A DNA stretch of 64,000 nucleotides from Doryteuthis pealeii (GCA_023376005.1 CM042145.1:13042454-13106453), one strand, 5' to 3'. Positions 11,355 to 22,484 are shown, numbered from the stretch's first letter. A program made the numbers and translations. Notes: generated from the letters alone by a model not told the origin.

Positions 11355-11789
11355 CAGTATTGGCCACAATGGATGACTCACAATTTTATCCTTTACTTTT
11401 CCATCACATAGTGTTCATTCATTTTGCACAATCAAATTAGATGACACATTTTTCCAATCAAAGAGGATTCATTTTTATAGCATGTTCTCATTCAGGTGGG
11501 ATTTACCTGTAATTAGAAGTATGATTTAGCTATGAATTATAGTGATAAAAAGTGTGGTAATAGTGACTATGCCCTGGTAAAAGAATTTCATGAGAAATGC
11601 ATGCGCATATCAAAATTCTCTGTGAACAAGGATCCAGCACTTGCAAAATCACTGCCAGTTGCCAGGTCGATAAATGATTTTAAAAGTTTCTAAGAATTAT
11701 GGCTACCACTTGTGAAATGAATGAACACTGCATGATGGAAAAAGTACAGGAAAATAAATCCTGTGAGTCATCCATTCTGGCCAAAACTG
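11355..11789. mobile_element. Tc1/mariner-like MITE (435 bp)
   Basis: The left terminus CAGTATTGGCCACAATGG is inverted at the right as CCATTCTGGCCAAAACTG. The arms stay related for about 80 bases (GATGACTCAC, TCCATCA, GTGTTCATTCATTT). TA flanks both ends (11353-11354 and 11790-11791). The centre has no recognisable transposase. Confidence 0.8.
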
Positions 11790-12280
11790 TACACTTACAT
11801 TGTTTAGTAAATAACTAATTCTTGTTACTGATTGAAACACTCAAGACAATCATTTGCGTCCAATTTCTAGTTATGTAATAATTGTTCTCACATTTATTTT
11901 GCACTTAAAATTTTACATTTCAAATAAGGTAAAAAAAAAAAAAAAAGTTTAATTTAATGCAGGTCTTTAATCTGTTTGTGGGAAGAGGGTGTAAATTCAC
12001 TTGTGACACGGCAAGGGTTTCTATCGGCATTTACTATTTATTAACAAGAAAAGGAAAGTGTAAAATTCTTTTTGTAAACCAGAGGAAATGATTTTGTTTA
12101 AAATCAAAAAAAGCATTAGATCCAAAATATTGTATAAAGGTTGATTTCCACTGTGTTTATAGATTCAATCAAAGATTGAATCTATAAACTCTAAATTGTA
12201 CAAGCTACTAAATTGATATGTTTATCAAAACTGTCATGAAACCCAGGTGTGGACAGCGAATAACACTGGTTGACAAACAA

Positions 12281-12433
12281 AAGAGCTCAAGGTTTTGTAG
12301 ATTTTGTAGCTCCAACTCTCAAATCAGATGTGATGTCCAATCATCTTAATGAAAGCTAGGTACTTATTAGCTGACCAATCAGAAGTGTTTGGAGCTACAA
12401 TTTTCTTCTCTAAAAAGCAGTTTCTGAGCTCTT
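12281..12433. repeat. Small foldback sequence
   Basis: AAGAGCTCA at the left faces TGAGCTCTT at the right. Inside them, TGTAGCTCC faces GGAGCTACA. Pairing is patchy across about 150 bases. The family is not recognised. Confidence 0.5.
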
Positions 12434-12951
12434 AAGCCAACCAAATGGAAGAACCAGCAGATAAGGAGGTTCAGTCAGAAGAACCAGAAGACATCCAATT
12501 ACAATTTTTTGCTTTGTATAAAAAATATCAAATTTGGTTGTGTTAAGATCATTATCTCTGAATTGTTTAGGATTCAATGAAAAATTTTTTTATATCCCAA
12601 AATTATCTTAGGATTATTTTATTTATTCTAGTCAATTTTTATTTTCTAATCATGCTTTAGTGTTCCCTTTTTAATAAGAATAAATGAAAGAATAAATGAT
12701 TGATCCGCGGCTGTTTATAATAATATGACTGTGTATAACACCCAGAAGCTTCTTTGTAATTGTATCGTTTTTATTGGATGTTGCTTTTTGTTTCCCCCAA
12801 ATCAAAAAGTTTGTTTTTAGATTAAGTTAGAAATAACTTCACAAAAATAAGATGACCAAAGTTTAGGATGGACTATGTAACCCAAATATTTGGTAGATTC
12901 GAGTAATCGTTCTGATTGATTGTATTTTCTCTTCAGTAAAGATAAAATAGC

Positions 12952-12982
<31 letters not shown>

Positions 12983-14134
12983 TTTCTTCAATATGTAAAC
13001 CTGAAACAAATGTAAATAAGAAAAAAATAATTATTCTCAGGTATTCTTAAATTTTTAATATTTATTTTAACTCTAGAAAATGCTAAAGGGTTTCTTTTGT
13101 CAGAAAAAGAAAAACCAAGTATTGATGACATTTTAAGGGCAACTTGTCAAATTGATTAACAGAGAAGAAAGAAAAAATGTCTCTGTCATGAGGAGATTGT
13201 GTTGCAGTAACAACTTTGTGTGTGTTTTTTGTTTCTGTATTCACTCATGACAAATGTATGATGAAAAAAATCAAGTTGTTATGAAAATAATAATTGTTTC
13301 GTGAAGATGATGAAACTTGCACACAAGTCCTATACACATCTATTTACTATTGTTATCACATATAGCAATTGGAAGATAAGTTTAATAGATTTAGCACTTA
13401 TTTTCGTAATTTTCCCAATGTCTCCCTCACCCCCACGGGATTAATCCAATTCTTGTGGTTGTTGTTGCTGTTGCTGCTGCATGTCCTTGTTACTGTCAGC
13501 AGTGATTGTTTATCTGTTAATTTTTCAATTCTTCTCTGTAGGTCTGTAGATCTCCAGTATATCAAATTGATATAGCAGCACCCACTGTCTAGGTTGGGCT
13601 GTGGTCAGTGTCTTGTCTGACCTATGCGCCACCACCCACCACCTATAATAGACTTCCCTCACTTCCCCCACCCCACCCCCTTTCCTGATGGGTAGCACAG
13701 ATTATTGTTACACCAATTTTTCTTCTTTCCCACTCTTGTCTTCTCAACCTCACTTCAAAGTAATCAAGTACAAATGATAATAGATGAAATTCTTTTTTAT
13801 GTTTTTACATGTTTGTATACTTTTTTTTGTTGTTTTTGTTTGTCTGTCTCTTGTCATTGTTGTTTCATTTTTTGTCTCCATGTTGTGGCATGTCACTTTT
13901 TGGTGGTGTCCTCTTGTCACAATCATTGTGCACAGTTTTATTTTTGTTTTTATGTTTATATATAAGTAATACTTCTTCTTAGCTGTTTGGTTGTTGTGAA
14001 GCTGATATTTCATCCTTTTCATTAGTCTTTCTTATTTCTGTGACTCTGTGAGATAAAGACAGAAATTTGGAGAATCAGTGTAATAAAAAGGAAAAAGAAA
14101 TCCATTTGATGAATGAGCATATTTATCATCATTG

Positions 14135-14430
14135 CTTTTCACAATGTACTGCTTCAAAGTGCCTCAGCCTCTGGAGCGGCTAAGTAAAATTAATAGCATT
14201 GATCCTAGGGGGCTATCTTCCCAGGCAACACATGCCCCCTTGATTTTAAATGGGCAGGGCTGGGTTTATTGCCCAGCACCTGAGGCGCCCCTTTAAGGGG
14301 GAATGCCAATGTGATCAACGCATTTTTTGTGCCTATCACCCATGAGACTCAGCTTGTGGGTGGGCCCACATAAAAATGTCCTTGTGTCACACCCTCATAA
14401 GTGGGATGAGAGGCAAATACCTTGCTTTTC
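14135..14430 (+). repeat. GC-rich dispersed repeat, family G, copy 1
   Basis: It contains CACCTGAGGCGCCCC, GGGGGAATGCC, CACCCATGAG, CTTGTGGGTGGGCCCACAT and GAGGCAAATACC. The same order of blocks occurs inverted at 52640-52885. It stands out from the AT-rich intron. No coding frame is evident. Confidence 0.6.
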
Positions 14431-14769
14431 ACAATGTCCATATATAAAATACAATGTAATTGTATATATTAGTCATGCAATCTGGTCACATGACAGTGAT
14501 GAGAATATCTCTTATGATAAAATAAAATTCTTTTATGCCCTGCTAAGAGTTTCATGTTAAACTTGATAAAATTTTATCTTTATTCAGTGGTTAATAGAAC
14601 ATAATTTGTCAATATTGATGGACAGAACATTTTCTTTTATCTGAGACGTGTATTACTGAAATATTGTGTTAAAGGAATTATTAAGTTAGATTTGGCCCTG
14701 TTGATTAAAAAAGAATTTTTCAAATAACCTAGATATTCCATATTCATTCATATATAAAACCAACCATGA

Positions 14770-14830
14770 AATAAATCTCCACTGATGATGCCTTAAGACT
14801 GAAACTGGTTAGGATTAATAAATCTATATT
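14770..14830 (+). other. Short CTGATGA..GAAAC motif
   Basis: CACTGATGATGCC and AAGACTGAAACTGG, followed by AATAAATC, echo the hammerhead core elements. The intervening bases do not form a convincing helix, so this is recorded only as a motif. Confidence 0.25.
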
Positions 14831-14877
14831 TTAGAAAAGTTTTACCAACATTTATATGTCTATTCTTTTGTTCATCG

Positions 14878-15129
14878 TGGCCGGGTTAGCTCAGTCGGTA
14901 GAGCGTTCGGCTAGAAACTACAAGGTTCATAGTTTGATACCGACCCTTGCCAACTCAGCGTATGAGTAGCACGGGATCTGTGCGGTAAAGTAAGAAGATG
15001 ATGGTAGGTGTGGCGCTCCACTTCAGATGCAAAAACAATCTCCTTGGTCTAGCACTAGTGAAAAGGGAATAGACTCCCTTGCTGATTGGCTGATACCGAC
15101 TTTAGGCCACCCTGATGACTTTACTTTTA

Positions 15130-15132
<3 letters not shown>
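14878..15132 (+). repeat. tRNA-derived SINE, family 1, copy 2 (near full length)
   Basis: The head GGTTAGCTCAGTCGGTAGAG is an excellent A-box region, followed by a B-box-like TTTGATACC. The full body and the ACTTTACTTTTACTT tail are present. The tail runs directly into a (TA)n tract. Confidence 0.9.

Positions 15133-15172
<40 letters not shown>
15132..15172 (+). repeat. TA microsatellite
   Basis: About 20 TA units abut the 3' end of SINE family 1 copy 2. Confidence 0.95.
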
Positions 15173-15174
<2 letters not shown>

Positions 15175-15230
15175 GTCAACAGCATTTGGAGATTTGTCAG
15201 TTTCTTTCCTATGCGATCATCAGACTAAGA

Positions 15231-15480
15231 GGTCCTTAGCTCAGTTGGTACAGCATTTGCCAAGGTTCCAGGCTTGATATCAGTCCTCACCAACTCAGCG
15301 CATCAGTAGCACATCTTGTATAATTTGATCTGTGCAGTAAAACATCTGAGAGCTTATGGAAGGTGTGGCACTCAACCTCAGCAAAATAATCGTCCTGGTC
15401 TAGCACAAACGAAAAAGGGATAGACTCCCTCGCTGTTCAGCTGAAACCAACAATAGGCCACACTACAGACTTTTACTTAT
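15231..15480 (+). repeat. tRNA-derived SINE, family 1, copy 3 (diverged)
   Basis: The A-box region TTAGCTCAGTTGGTA and the linker CCAACTCAGCG are kept, with a TTTTACTTAT tail. The body is clearly more diverged than copy 2, which lies about 60 bases upstream in the same orientation. Confidence 0.8.
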
Positions 15481-15677
15481 TTATAGAAAGGATCAAGTTT
15501 ATATGACCTTTTTTTTTTTTTTAATAATTTTCTCATGAAACTCGTTAGATAACTTTAAATACATATTAAAATAAAACAAAAAACAAATTCTATATAAATC
15601 AATATTACTGGACATGTATTTATTAAAACTTCTTGAAAAAACGACAGTAGACCAGGAAATTTTGTGTTCCCAGTTCA

Positions 15678-15681
15678 GAGC

Positions 15682-15716
<35 letters not shown>
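15678..15716 (+). repeat. TA microsatellite
   Basis: A pure TA run in the large DIP2 intron. Predicted Tyr-Ile peptides here are artefacts. Confidence 0.95.
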
Positions 15717-15719
<3 letters not shown>

Positions 15720-17784
15720 CAACATTGCTCTTTATTTTAATGTAGTGGTGAGATTGACTATAAATAAAATACTCATTGATAAACTTACATAATTCCTGAA
15801 ATGACTGTGATGTAAGCAGTGACATAGTTTCGGTTACAGACAAATAGTCCGAATCTCCATTATACATAGAGATGTAATTTTAAACTTTTCTTTTTTTTTA
15901 TTTCTTTTTTTTTTTTTATGACAAAGATCAAACTCTCCAATATTTTAATTTTATGATTAGATTTCTTTTTTAAGATCATTTCTTTTAAACTTTTTTCTTT
16001 CTCTAATTGATTAAACTGAATATTTTTTGTCTTAGAGCCACATAACTATTAGCTTGCCGTTTTTGTGTAGAGACCCCCTCCCCTTTTTAAATCTCTCTCC
16101 CTCTCTCTCTTTTCTTCTTCTTGTGGAATAGTTTTCCATGCCTGATATATTAAATAACCAGGTATATTTCCAGTTGATCATATAAGATATTTCTGATGAG
16201 AAATAGAAAATCTTTACCAATTTTATACCACACAGACGCGCGCACACACAAGTAAACTTTCCTCCCTCTTAATGAAATGTTTTCTTTTATGTTTTTCATG
16301 TAAACCATTTTTCTATCATTTTAGAAGCATACCTTTTAATTATTTTTCATCTTTTAAAGAAGCTCCAAGACTTACAGATTTGAAATGAAACATTTTAATT
16401 TGCAGGTGTTTTTTCCAATGGAGTATGATTCCTCTTAATATGTCAATTTTTATAAATGCTAATTTTAGTCATGGTTTACCGAAATTACAAGCTGCAAGAG
16501 ATTAAGAATTGAAAATTTGAAAATTTGTTAGATTTTCAAATTTGGATTCTATGAACTTTCCAGCTTTGTTGGTCTTGAAAATGGTTGGAATTTCTTTCAT
16601 TTCAAGAAAGTGTTTCCAACCTTATGTCTGAGTAAAATTCTATTGAAATTGAAATTTCACTGGTTGTCTAAAACAATCCTTTCCTTCTGTGCCACAGAGA
16701 ATTAACCAATTTTATGCATGTTGCACACTAACAATTTTAAAAGGATAAAACCTTTTTTTTTTTTTTCTTCTTTCCATTCATTCCCTGTTGTCACTTCCTG
16801 TCCTTGAACATGTTGTCTTTTGTACAAAGTTATTCAAACTTTACCCTCATCCAAATTTAAAAGCTGTGAAGAGTTGACCAAGACTTTGTAAATGTCAACT
16901 CTGGCTTCTTCTGATGATGAGAATACAGCATGTGAATAACTGTTAAACAAAAACAAAAAACACTTATTTAATTGCATAGAATGTCTTGTTATTGTTTGCT
17001 GAGCATTCAAATTGGCATGCCCCCAGGATTGTTAAGAACCCTAGTGACTTGCCTTGTTCAATCATTCTATGGCCCCTTAGACGGCCATTCTGCATCATCC
17101 TCCTCCTGCTCCTTCTCCTCCTCTAACTTGCCTCTTTTCATATGTACAATGTTTAAAATGTACAAGAATCAATGTGTGCGTGTGTGTTTGCATATAGAAC
17201 TGCCAAATGCAGATGATTTTCAGTGATTACTACATGCAGCTTTAATGTCAAAGTTTTAAGATTCACTTAGTCTTGATGCTACAACTATCAACGGGATAAT
17301 CTTAAGATAGGCTTACAGGTTTATTGTAGCAAATCTAAATCTTAGATACATGTAATAATTATTTAATCTGCGTGTATTTGTCATCAAGATGTCTGTTGAT
17401 AGATTGATTCTTTAAGGTAGGTATATTGTTTAATGATGACATGTCTTCTAATTCATCTTATCTATTTATGCATAATGGAATAAGCCATTTTGTAATTGGT
17501 TTAATTAAAACAATTATTGGGGATAAAATAATTGATTTATCCAAAATTATAAATGCCTGTGAACAATTGTAAAGAGAAAAGATGACGACAGCTGTCCTAA
17601 GTTGTTTGAATTCTAAGATTATTTTCATTATTAATTTTGAATTCCTCTTTTTATTGTGATGTTCCAGGTTAACATATTCTCCAATGGTTAAAGTAAGCAG
17701 CAGGAAATTAACTAGATTTTGAATCAAATCTTCCAAGATCTTATCAGAACCTAATTCAGTCACATAATCCTGATGCTTAGACAA

Positions 17785-17788
<4 letters not shown>

Positions 17789-17815
<27 letters not shown>
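17789..17815 (+). repeat. TA microsatellite, left of a SINE
   Basis: A TA run ending exactly where SINE family 1 copy 4 starts. A second TA run continues after the SINE at 18070-18092. Confidence 0.95.
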
Positions 17816-18069
17816 GGGGCCAGGTTAGCTGAGTTGGTAGAGCGTTCGGCTAGAAACCACAAGGTTCCTAGTTTGATACCGGTCCCCGCCAACTCAGTGT
17901 ATGAGTAGCACAGGGATCTGTGCGGTAAAGTAAGGAGCTGATGGTAGGTGTGGCGCTCCACCTCAGATGCTAAAAAACAATCTCCTTGGTCTAGCGCTAT
18001 TGAAAAGGGGATAGACTCCCTCACTGACTGGCTGATACCGACTTTATGCCGCCCCGTCGACTTTACTTT
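17816..18069 (+). repeat. tRNA-derived SINE, family 1, copy 4 (near full length)
   Basis: The head GGTTAGCTGAGTTGGTAGAG, B box AGTTTGATACC, full body and ACTTTACTTTA tail are present. It is bracketed by TA tracts on both sides, as if inserted into a TA microsatellite. Confidence 0.9.
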
Positions 18070-18439
18070 ATATATATATATATATATATATAAACAACTC
18101 CTTTCTCCCAGTTTTCACATTGTTTATTTACTACTTAGTAGTCTTAATTATTTTGAATTCTGGCATTTTTTATTTTAAAAAAAAAATTTTTTTACTAGTT
18201 TTCTTTATTTCATAGGTTTTTTTTTTGGGGGGGTGGGGGTTCCCCTCATGATCAGGGGTAAATTTTCAGACATTATGAGTTACTACATCCCCCTTCTGAA
18301 GCAATCTTTATTCAATTATTGGCACCAACCCATTCAAGACTTTGAAATTCTAAAATTTATGGTAGTAATCTTAAATATATTCTTAGACATTATTTATCTG
18401 AATTTTTTAGATGAGGTTTGATGTGTATTATTTTGATTT

Positions 18440-18650
18440 TTTTGGACTGTTGTTCTCATCTTTATTGTGGTATGTAAAAACACAATGTTTCGGCCACTGC
18501 ATCCTCCTGCCTTCTTCAGTTGTTCCCTATCAATTCATTGGGTCATTATTATGCTTGGATAGACGGAACACCTGAAACGAGACCGGGAGGATACAGCAGC
18601 CGAAAGTTGTATTTTTTATATACCATAATAAATATAAGAAAATAATACAT
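18440..18650. repeat. Foldback repeat with hammerhead-like core, copy 2
   Basis: The left arm has GTTGTTCTCATCTTTATTG, AATGTTTCGGCC and CTTCTTCAG. The right arm has GAACACCTGAA, CAGCCGAAAG and AATAAATATAAG. The arms are more degraded than in copies 1 and 3. Confidence 0.6.
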
Positions 18651-18785
18651 ATCCTTGGACATTTTAAATTGCAAGAAAATAACACAAAGTTTAGTCATAA
18701 AAAAATTTTTTTTTATATATCCTGATTAATGAAATTTATGACAGTTGATGTATGGGTGATCAAAATGGTTAAAAAAAACTTTTTC

Positions 18786-18813
18786 TTTTAGCATACAAGC
18801 TTGTATGCTAAAA
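18786..18813. repeat. Perfect 28-bp palindrome
   Basis: TTTTAGCATACAAG is followed without a spacer by its exact reverse complement CTTGTATGCTAAAA. It is an isolated dyad in the large DIP2 intron. Confidence 0.85.
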
Positions 18814-19831
18814 ATTACAAATGGTAACCAAAAGAGATAATTTTATTTCTTAATGATTTTCCATACATGCTAATTAAGAAAATTATAATTTTCTATTAAA
18901 GATCTCTGGTTCATTGGATTTTGTTTGTTTTAATAATTGAGAAATTTAAAATCGATTATTTAATAACATTTCAGAAATATTCAATAAAGAATTTCAAATG
19001 ATTTAATTTCTCTAAGTACTTATAAATATTTTTAGCATCCAAAAGTTATTTTAAGATTTTTAAAAAATTAAATTGACTTTTTTAATTCTTTAAATTTCAA
19101 TGAATTCTTACAAAATATTCGTTTCATAATGAATAAATACCAGAATTTAATTGAAATCTGCTAATTATCAGATTTTTGGTAAATTTTTAAAATCTGAATG
19201 TTTTGTCTAAAAAGTTTACAAAATATTAAATTATACTGTATTTTATAGAGTGCAAGAAATATCTTTCATTTTGTAAAGTAGGCAGAAATAATTTTTAAAT
19301 TAGAATTTTATCCAGACATTCTTAATAATAGCACAAAAATTACAATGATTAAATTTTATGCAAGGTTTGGACATTTTCATTTCTCTCTTTATCCCCCCCC
19401 CCTTCCCCTCATAAAGAAGGTATTTTAAGAATTGGTGACTTGATGAAAAATTAGAGCAGCAGAAACAAGTAGAATGTGTTGAATTAATTTTTGTATTTTT
19501 GCTCCACAAGTTTCAGAATTCAAAATGTACATCAACTTGAGGAAAGTTTAATAATTACAAAAAAATTCTGTTTATTCAACAAAAGAAATTAAATAATGAA
19601 TATTTTTTAGTAGGTTTTTAGAATTTTCCTTTTAGAACTTGAAATATTTGGTTAAAAATAAATTTTAAAAAAGACTGATTTGTATGTGTGAATGATTTCA
19701 TAGATTTGTCAGTTTATTGTTTGAAACAATGACAACTGATTTGATAATTGTATTTTCTTTCAAGGAAATAATTGTTGAACAGTTGCATTGTGCATACACA
19801 AAATTCCCTCAGTTTTGTTTTTGTTTGCTAT

Positions 19832-19832
<1 letters not shown>

Positions 19833-19884
<52 letters not shown>
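19833..19884 (+). repeat. TA/CA microsatellite
   Basis: A TA run of over 40 bases is followed by a short CA run, and abuts the MITE at 19885. Confidence 0.9.
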
Positions 19885-19886
<2 letters not shown>

Positions 19887-20170
19887 GTGTTTTTCAAAAA
19901 AACTGATAATTGTTTCATAAACTAATGACTTGACCAATTCTCATTCAAATGATCTCGGATTTTAACAGTGTGTGTAGAAACAATTCAAAATTCTTTGTTT
20001 AAATGCATTTTCTTTTCCAATAAAAGGCATTTATATACCTGAAAAGAATAAAATATCAAACATAAAATTCAGTTGTTTCTACACACACTGTTAGAATTTG
20101 AGATCATTTAAAATGAGAATTGGTCAAGTTAATAGATTAAAAAACAATATCAATTTTTCTGAAACCACCT
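19885..20170. mobile_element. Inverted-repeat MITE, family M, copy 1
   Basis: The left arm contains GACTTGACCAATTCTCATTC, AATGATCTC and CAGTGTGTGTAGAAACAA. The right arm holds the inverted copies TTGTTTCTACACACACTG (here TTGTTTCTAC..), GAGATCATTT and GAGAATTGGTCAAGTTA, ending near TTTTTCTGAAACCA. Arms are about 100 bases with a 60-base centre. A second member lies at 33210-33655. Confidence 0.75.
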
Positions 20171-20636
20171 CTCTGTGTGTGCACATGTATATATATATAT
20201 ATATATTTGTTGTGGCCTTTTGCAGTGTTCAATCAAAGTATCTTTTTGAACAACAAATCCACACTGCCTTTCTGCAGCCATATTAGCATAAAATTGTTAC
20301 TGTGCAAAATGCTGGATATTTTTTATCAACATCAGATCAAATGGAGGCTACATTCTAGATTGTGTCTCTTTTGAGATACTTTTACACAAGATTCTTCGTA
20401 AAGTTTTTCTAGAAAATATCAGCATTTTGCAAAGTAGAATAAACTTTTACAAGATCATATCTTTTGAAATATACTTTTTGTTTGTTTTTTGTTTTTTTGT
20501 TGTTGATCTACAGTAACATTTTGTTTCTTATTTTGACCAACATTCAAAGTGAGAATTCCTCTGTGATGTTCTCATATTGAGTAAACAACTTAATTAAATG
20601 TTCACTTTTAAATTCTCTTTCAATTTTATTTATAAT

Positions 20637-20640
<4 letters not shown>

Positions 20641-20667
<27 letters not shown>
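20641..20667 (+). repeat. Poly-T tract near acceptor
   Basis: An uninterrupted T run of about 27 bases, 45 bases upstream of the acceptor of the penultimate DIP2 exon. Confidence 0.9.
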
Positions 20668-20710
20668 CTATTGCTGCTAACTTCTTTATTTTTTCCTTTC
20701 TGCCTGACAG

Positions 20711-20834
20711 AGAGACACGATGCCATATTTGTGGTCGGCAGTCTGGATGAGACCATAATGCTGCGTGGTATGAGATACCACCCAATTGATGTAGAAAACA
20801 GCGTCCTGCGATGTCATCGCAAAATCTGTGAATG
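20711..20834 (+). CDS. DIP2: DIP2 penultimate exon
   Basis: It completes the Glu codon of ERHDA and encodes FVVGSLDETIMLRGMRYHP and IDVENSV. RYHPIDVEN matches the hinge region where adenylate-forming domains rotate their C-terminal lid. It ends in phase 2 inside a Cys codon. The acceptor is CTGACAG and the donor GTAAGT. Confidence 0.95.
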
Positions 20835-21301
20835 GTAAGTACTGAGAAAATAAAGTTTTTTAAAAAATTTAAAAAAAACCTGTCATTTCTTTAAATGTTG
20901 TAAGAGTTGAATCTCTAAGCAAATATTTAGCCGCTTACCTATCTCTTGGTACTTAAGGAACATTGACAGAATCTTAGAAATGCTTGCAGAAATGGAATAA
21001 ACTTGTTCATTTGCTGAGGGTGAAGTCCCCCCCCCCCAAAAAAAAAGAATAGGGAGTGTCCTAGGTATGATACTAAACGGCATCTGATGACAAGGTTCCA
21101 GATCTGAGGACTACCCTTTCATTGCCATTACTCCCAGGTCCACTCTGACTTGGAGTGGTAGTCCCATCTATGGATCAAATAGATATAACTATGCAAACAA
21201 ATGATTATTTTTAGATAGAAATGATTAGTTGAAACCATATAATTGTGTATAAATTATTAGTATTAGATAGGAATACTTAAAACCATACAACCAGAATATT
21301 T

Positions 21302-21304
<3 letters not shown>

Positions 21305-21341
<37 letters not shown>
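21305..21341 (+). repeat. TA microsatellite
   Basis: A pure TA run beside the family 2 SINE inserted in the family H repeat. Confidence 0.95.
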
Positions 21342-21347
<6 letters not shown>

Positions 21348-21354
21348 TACATAT

Positions 21355-21632
21355 ACACCAACTCCTCCGCACGAGCAGGATGTGACACAGGGTCAATTTT
21401 TTAAGCGGATTTTAACAGGTTTGAATTCAGTTTTCCTTCTCCTAGACCGGTTACCTATCCTTGGTTAAAGAGCCCAGTCTGCCCTGCTATTTTACCCATA
21501 GTTGGAGGGAGAATTGGATTCATACCTTTCCCAAGGGTATTAGCACTATGTGAAATCCAAACAGCTTCGACCAGGAATTGAACTCTGGTCGACGACTCCA
21601 TTTCCTGCGCCTCCATATCATATAATGGTGTG
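21355..21632 (-). repeat. tRNA-derived SINE, family 2, copy 3 (near full length, nested)
   Basis: In reverse orientation it shows CTCCGCACGAGCAGGATG (tail side), TTACCCATAGTTGGAGG, CCCAAGGGTATTAGC and the B-box complement GGAATTGAACTC. It lies inside family H copy 1, so it inserted later. Confidence 0.8.
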
Positions 21633-21961
21633 CAAAAAAAAACCCACTTACACACAACACAAAAAATGCAAATATATATGATCCATAAATACAATTCCCT
21701 AACCTCTAGGCATAAAATAACCCTAGAAAGGTTGACATGCCATTAAAATCAATCCATCAAAATGTTAGTTTATCTCCTTACTTGTAAATGACTTTGACTT
21801 GACGTCTCTCACTTCTCTAAAATATCAGAATGGCACCAAATTTGTGGAGTTTCCTTATTTATTTTTTAGGTTCAGATTTGTGATTTTATGAAACTAATGG
21901 ATAGGCACTATAAATGCATATCAGGTTATGAACTCATTAAGCATTATTATAAATCTCCTCT

Positions 21962-22179
21962 CCAGTTTAGCTCAGTCGGTAGAGCATTTTCCTTGGAACC
22001 ACAAGGTTTCAGGTTTGATACTGGCCCTCAGCACAAGGAGCTCAGCTTGGATATATGTGGTAAAGTGGGGAGTTGATGTTAGGTGTGGCACTCCACCTCA
22101 GATGGGAAAATAATATCCTTGGTGTAATGCTAGTCCGGCTAATAATGACAATAGGTCACTTCACCAAATTCACTTTTTT
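21962..22179 (+). repeat. tRNA-derived SINE, family 1, copy 5 (diverged)
   Basis: The head TTTAGCTCAGTCGGTAGAGC and B box GGTTTGATACTGG are well kept. The body is diverged (AATAATATCCTTGGTG) and the 3' third is degraded. Confidence 0.8.
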
Positions 22180-22232
22180 TCACTGTAATTAGGTGTTGAT
22201 TTTCAAAGGACAAATATTGATTTTTATTTTTA

Positions 22233-22408
22233 GTTATTTCTCTGAATTTTTGAGATGAGGTTTTATAATTAGTATTGGACTATTGTCCTCATCTTTATTG
22301 TTATCTGTAAAAACGTTTCGTCCGAAACGTTTTACAGATAACAATAAAGATGAACAATAGTCTGAATAATCCAAATTATTAAGCCCATCTCAAAAATTCA
22401 GAGAAATA
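22233..22408. repeat. Foldback repeat with hammerhead-like ends, copy 3 (nearly gapless palindrome)
   Basis: The left arm runs from ATTTCTCTGAATTTTTGAGA to CGTTTCG (22314-22320). After a 2-base centre the right arm runs from CGAAACG back to CAGAGAAAT. Both contain ACAATAAAGATG-type ends. It lies about 420 bases upstream of the last DIP2 exon. Confidence 0.85.
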
Positions 22409-22429
22409 GTATATAATTGGTATGGAGGG

Positions 22430-22484
22430 CACATCGGCCAAAACGTTTTACAGATAACAGTAAAGATGAGGACAATAGTCTGAA
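22430..22484 (+). repeat. Foldback family arm fragment joined to a SINE
   Basis: An extra arm follows the palindrome: GGGCACATCGGCC, AAAACGTTTTACAG and TAAAGATGAGGACAATAGTC. It ends exactly where the head-truncated SINE copy 6 begins. Confidence 0.7.

Larger units (their letters stand above)
7395..20710 (+). other. DIP2 13.3-kb intron
   Basis: No coding exon is missing here, because the protein joins correctly across it. It contains long poly-T and poly-A runs (near 8060, 8761, 9557, 10441 and 12950), CA and TA microsatellites, a 435-bp mariner MITE, a small foldback at 12281, a GC-rich repeat at 14135, three SINE copies, a hammerhead-like foldback at 18440 and an inverted-repeat MITE at 19885. 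The stretches 7400-11300 and 12440-14130 otherwise show only AT-rich and simple sequence to my reading. Confidence 0.85.
21000..21760 (-). repeat. Hairpin-headed repeat (family H), copy 1, interrupted
   Basis: The body (about 21015-21200: CTGATGACAAGGTTCCAG, CTCCCAGGTCCACTCTGA, GAGTGGTAGT, TCCCATCTATGG) and the head (21685-21755: TTCCCTAACCTCTAGGCATA, GTTGACATGCCAT) are split by a TA tract and a family 2 SINE. The intact order is seen at 32380-32705. Confidence 0.7.

Noticed and set aside
14878..14955. A functional tRNA gene
   Set aside because: A and B boxes are present, but the cloverleaf is incomplete and the sequence continues into the shared SINE body.
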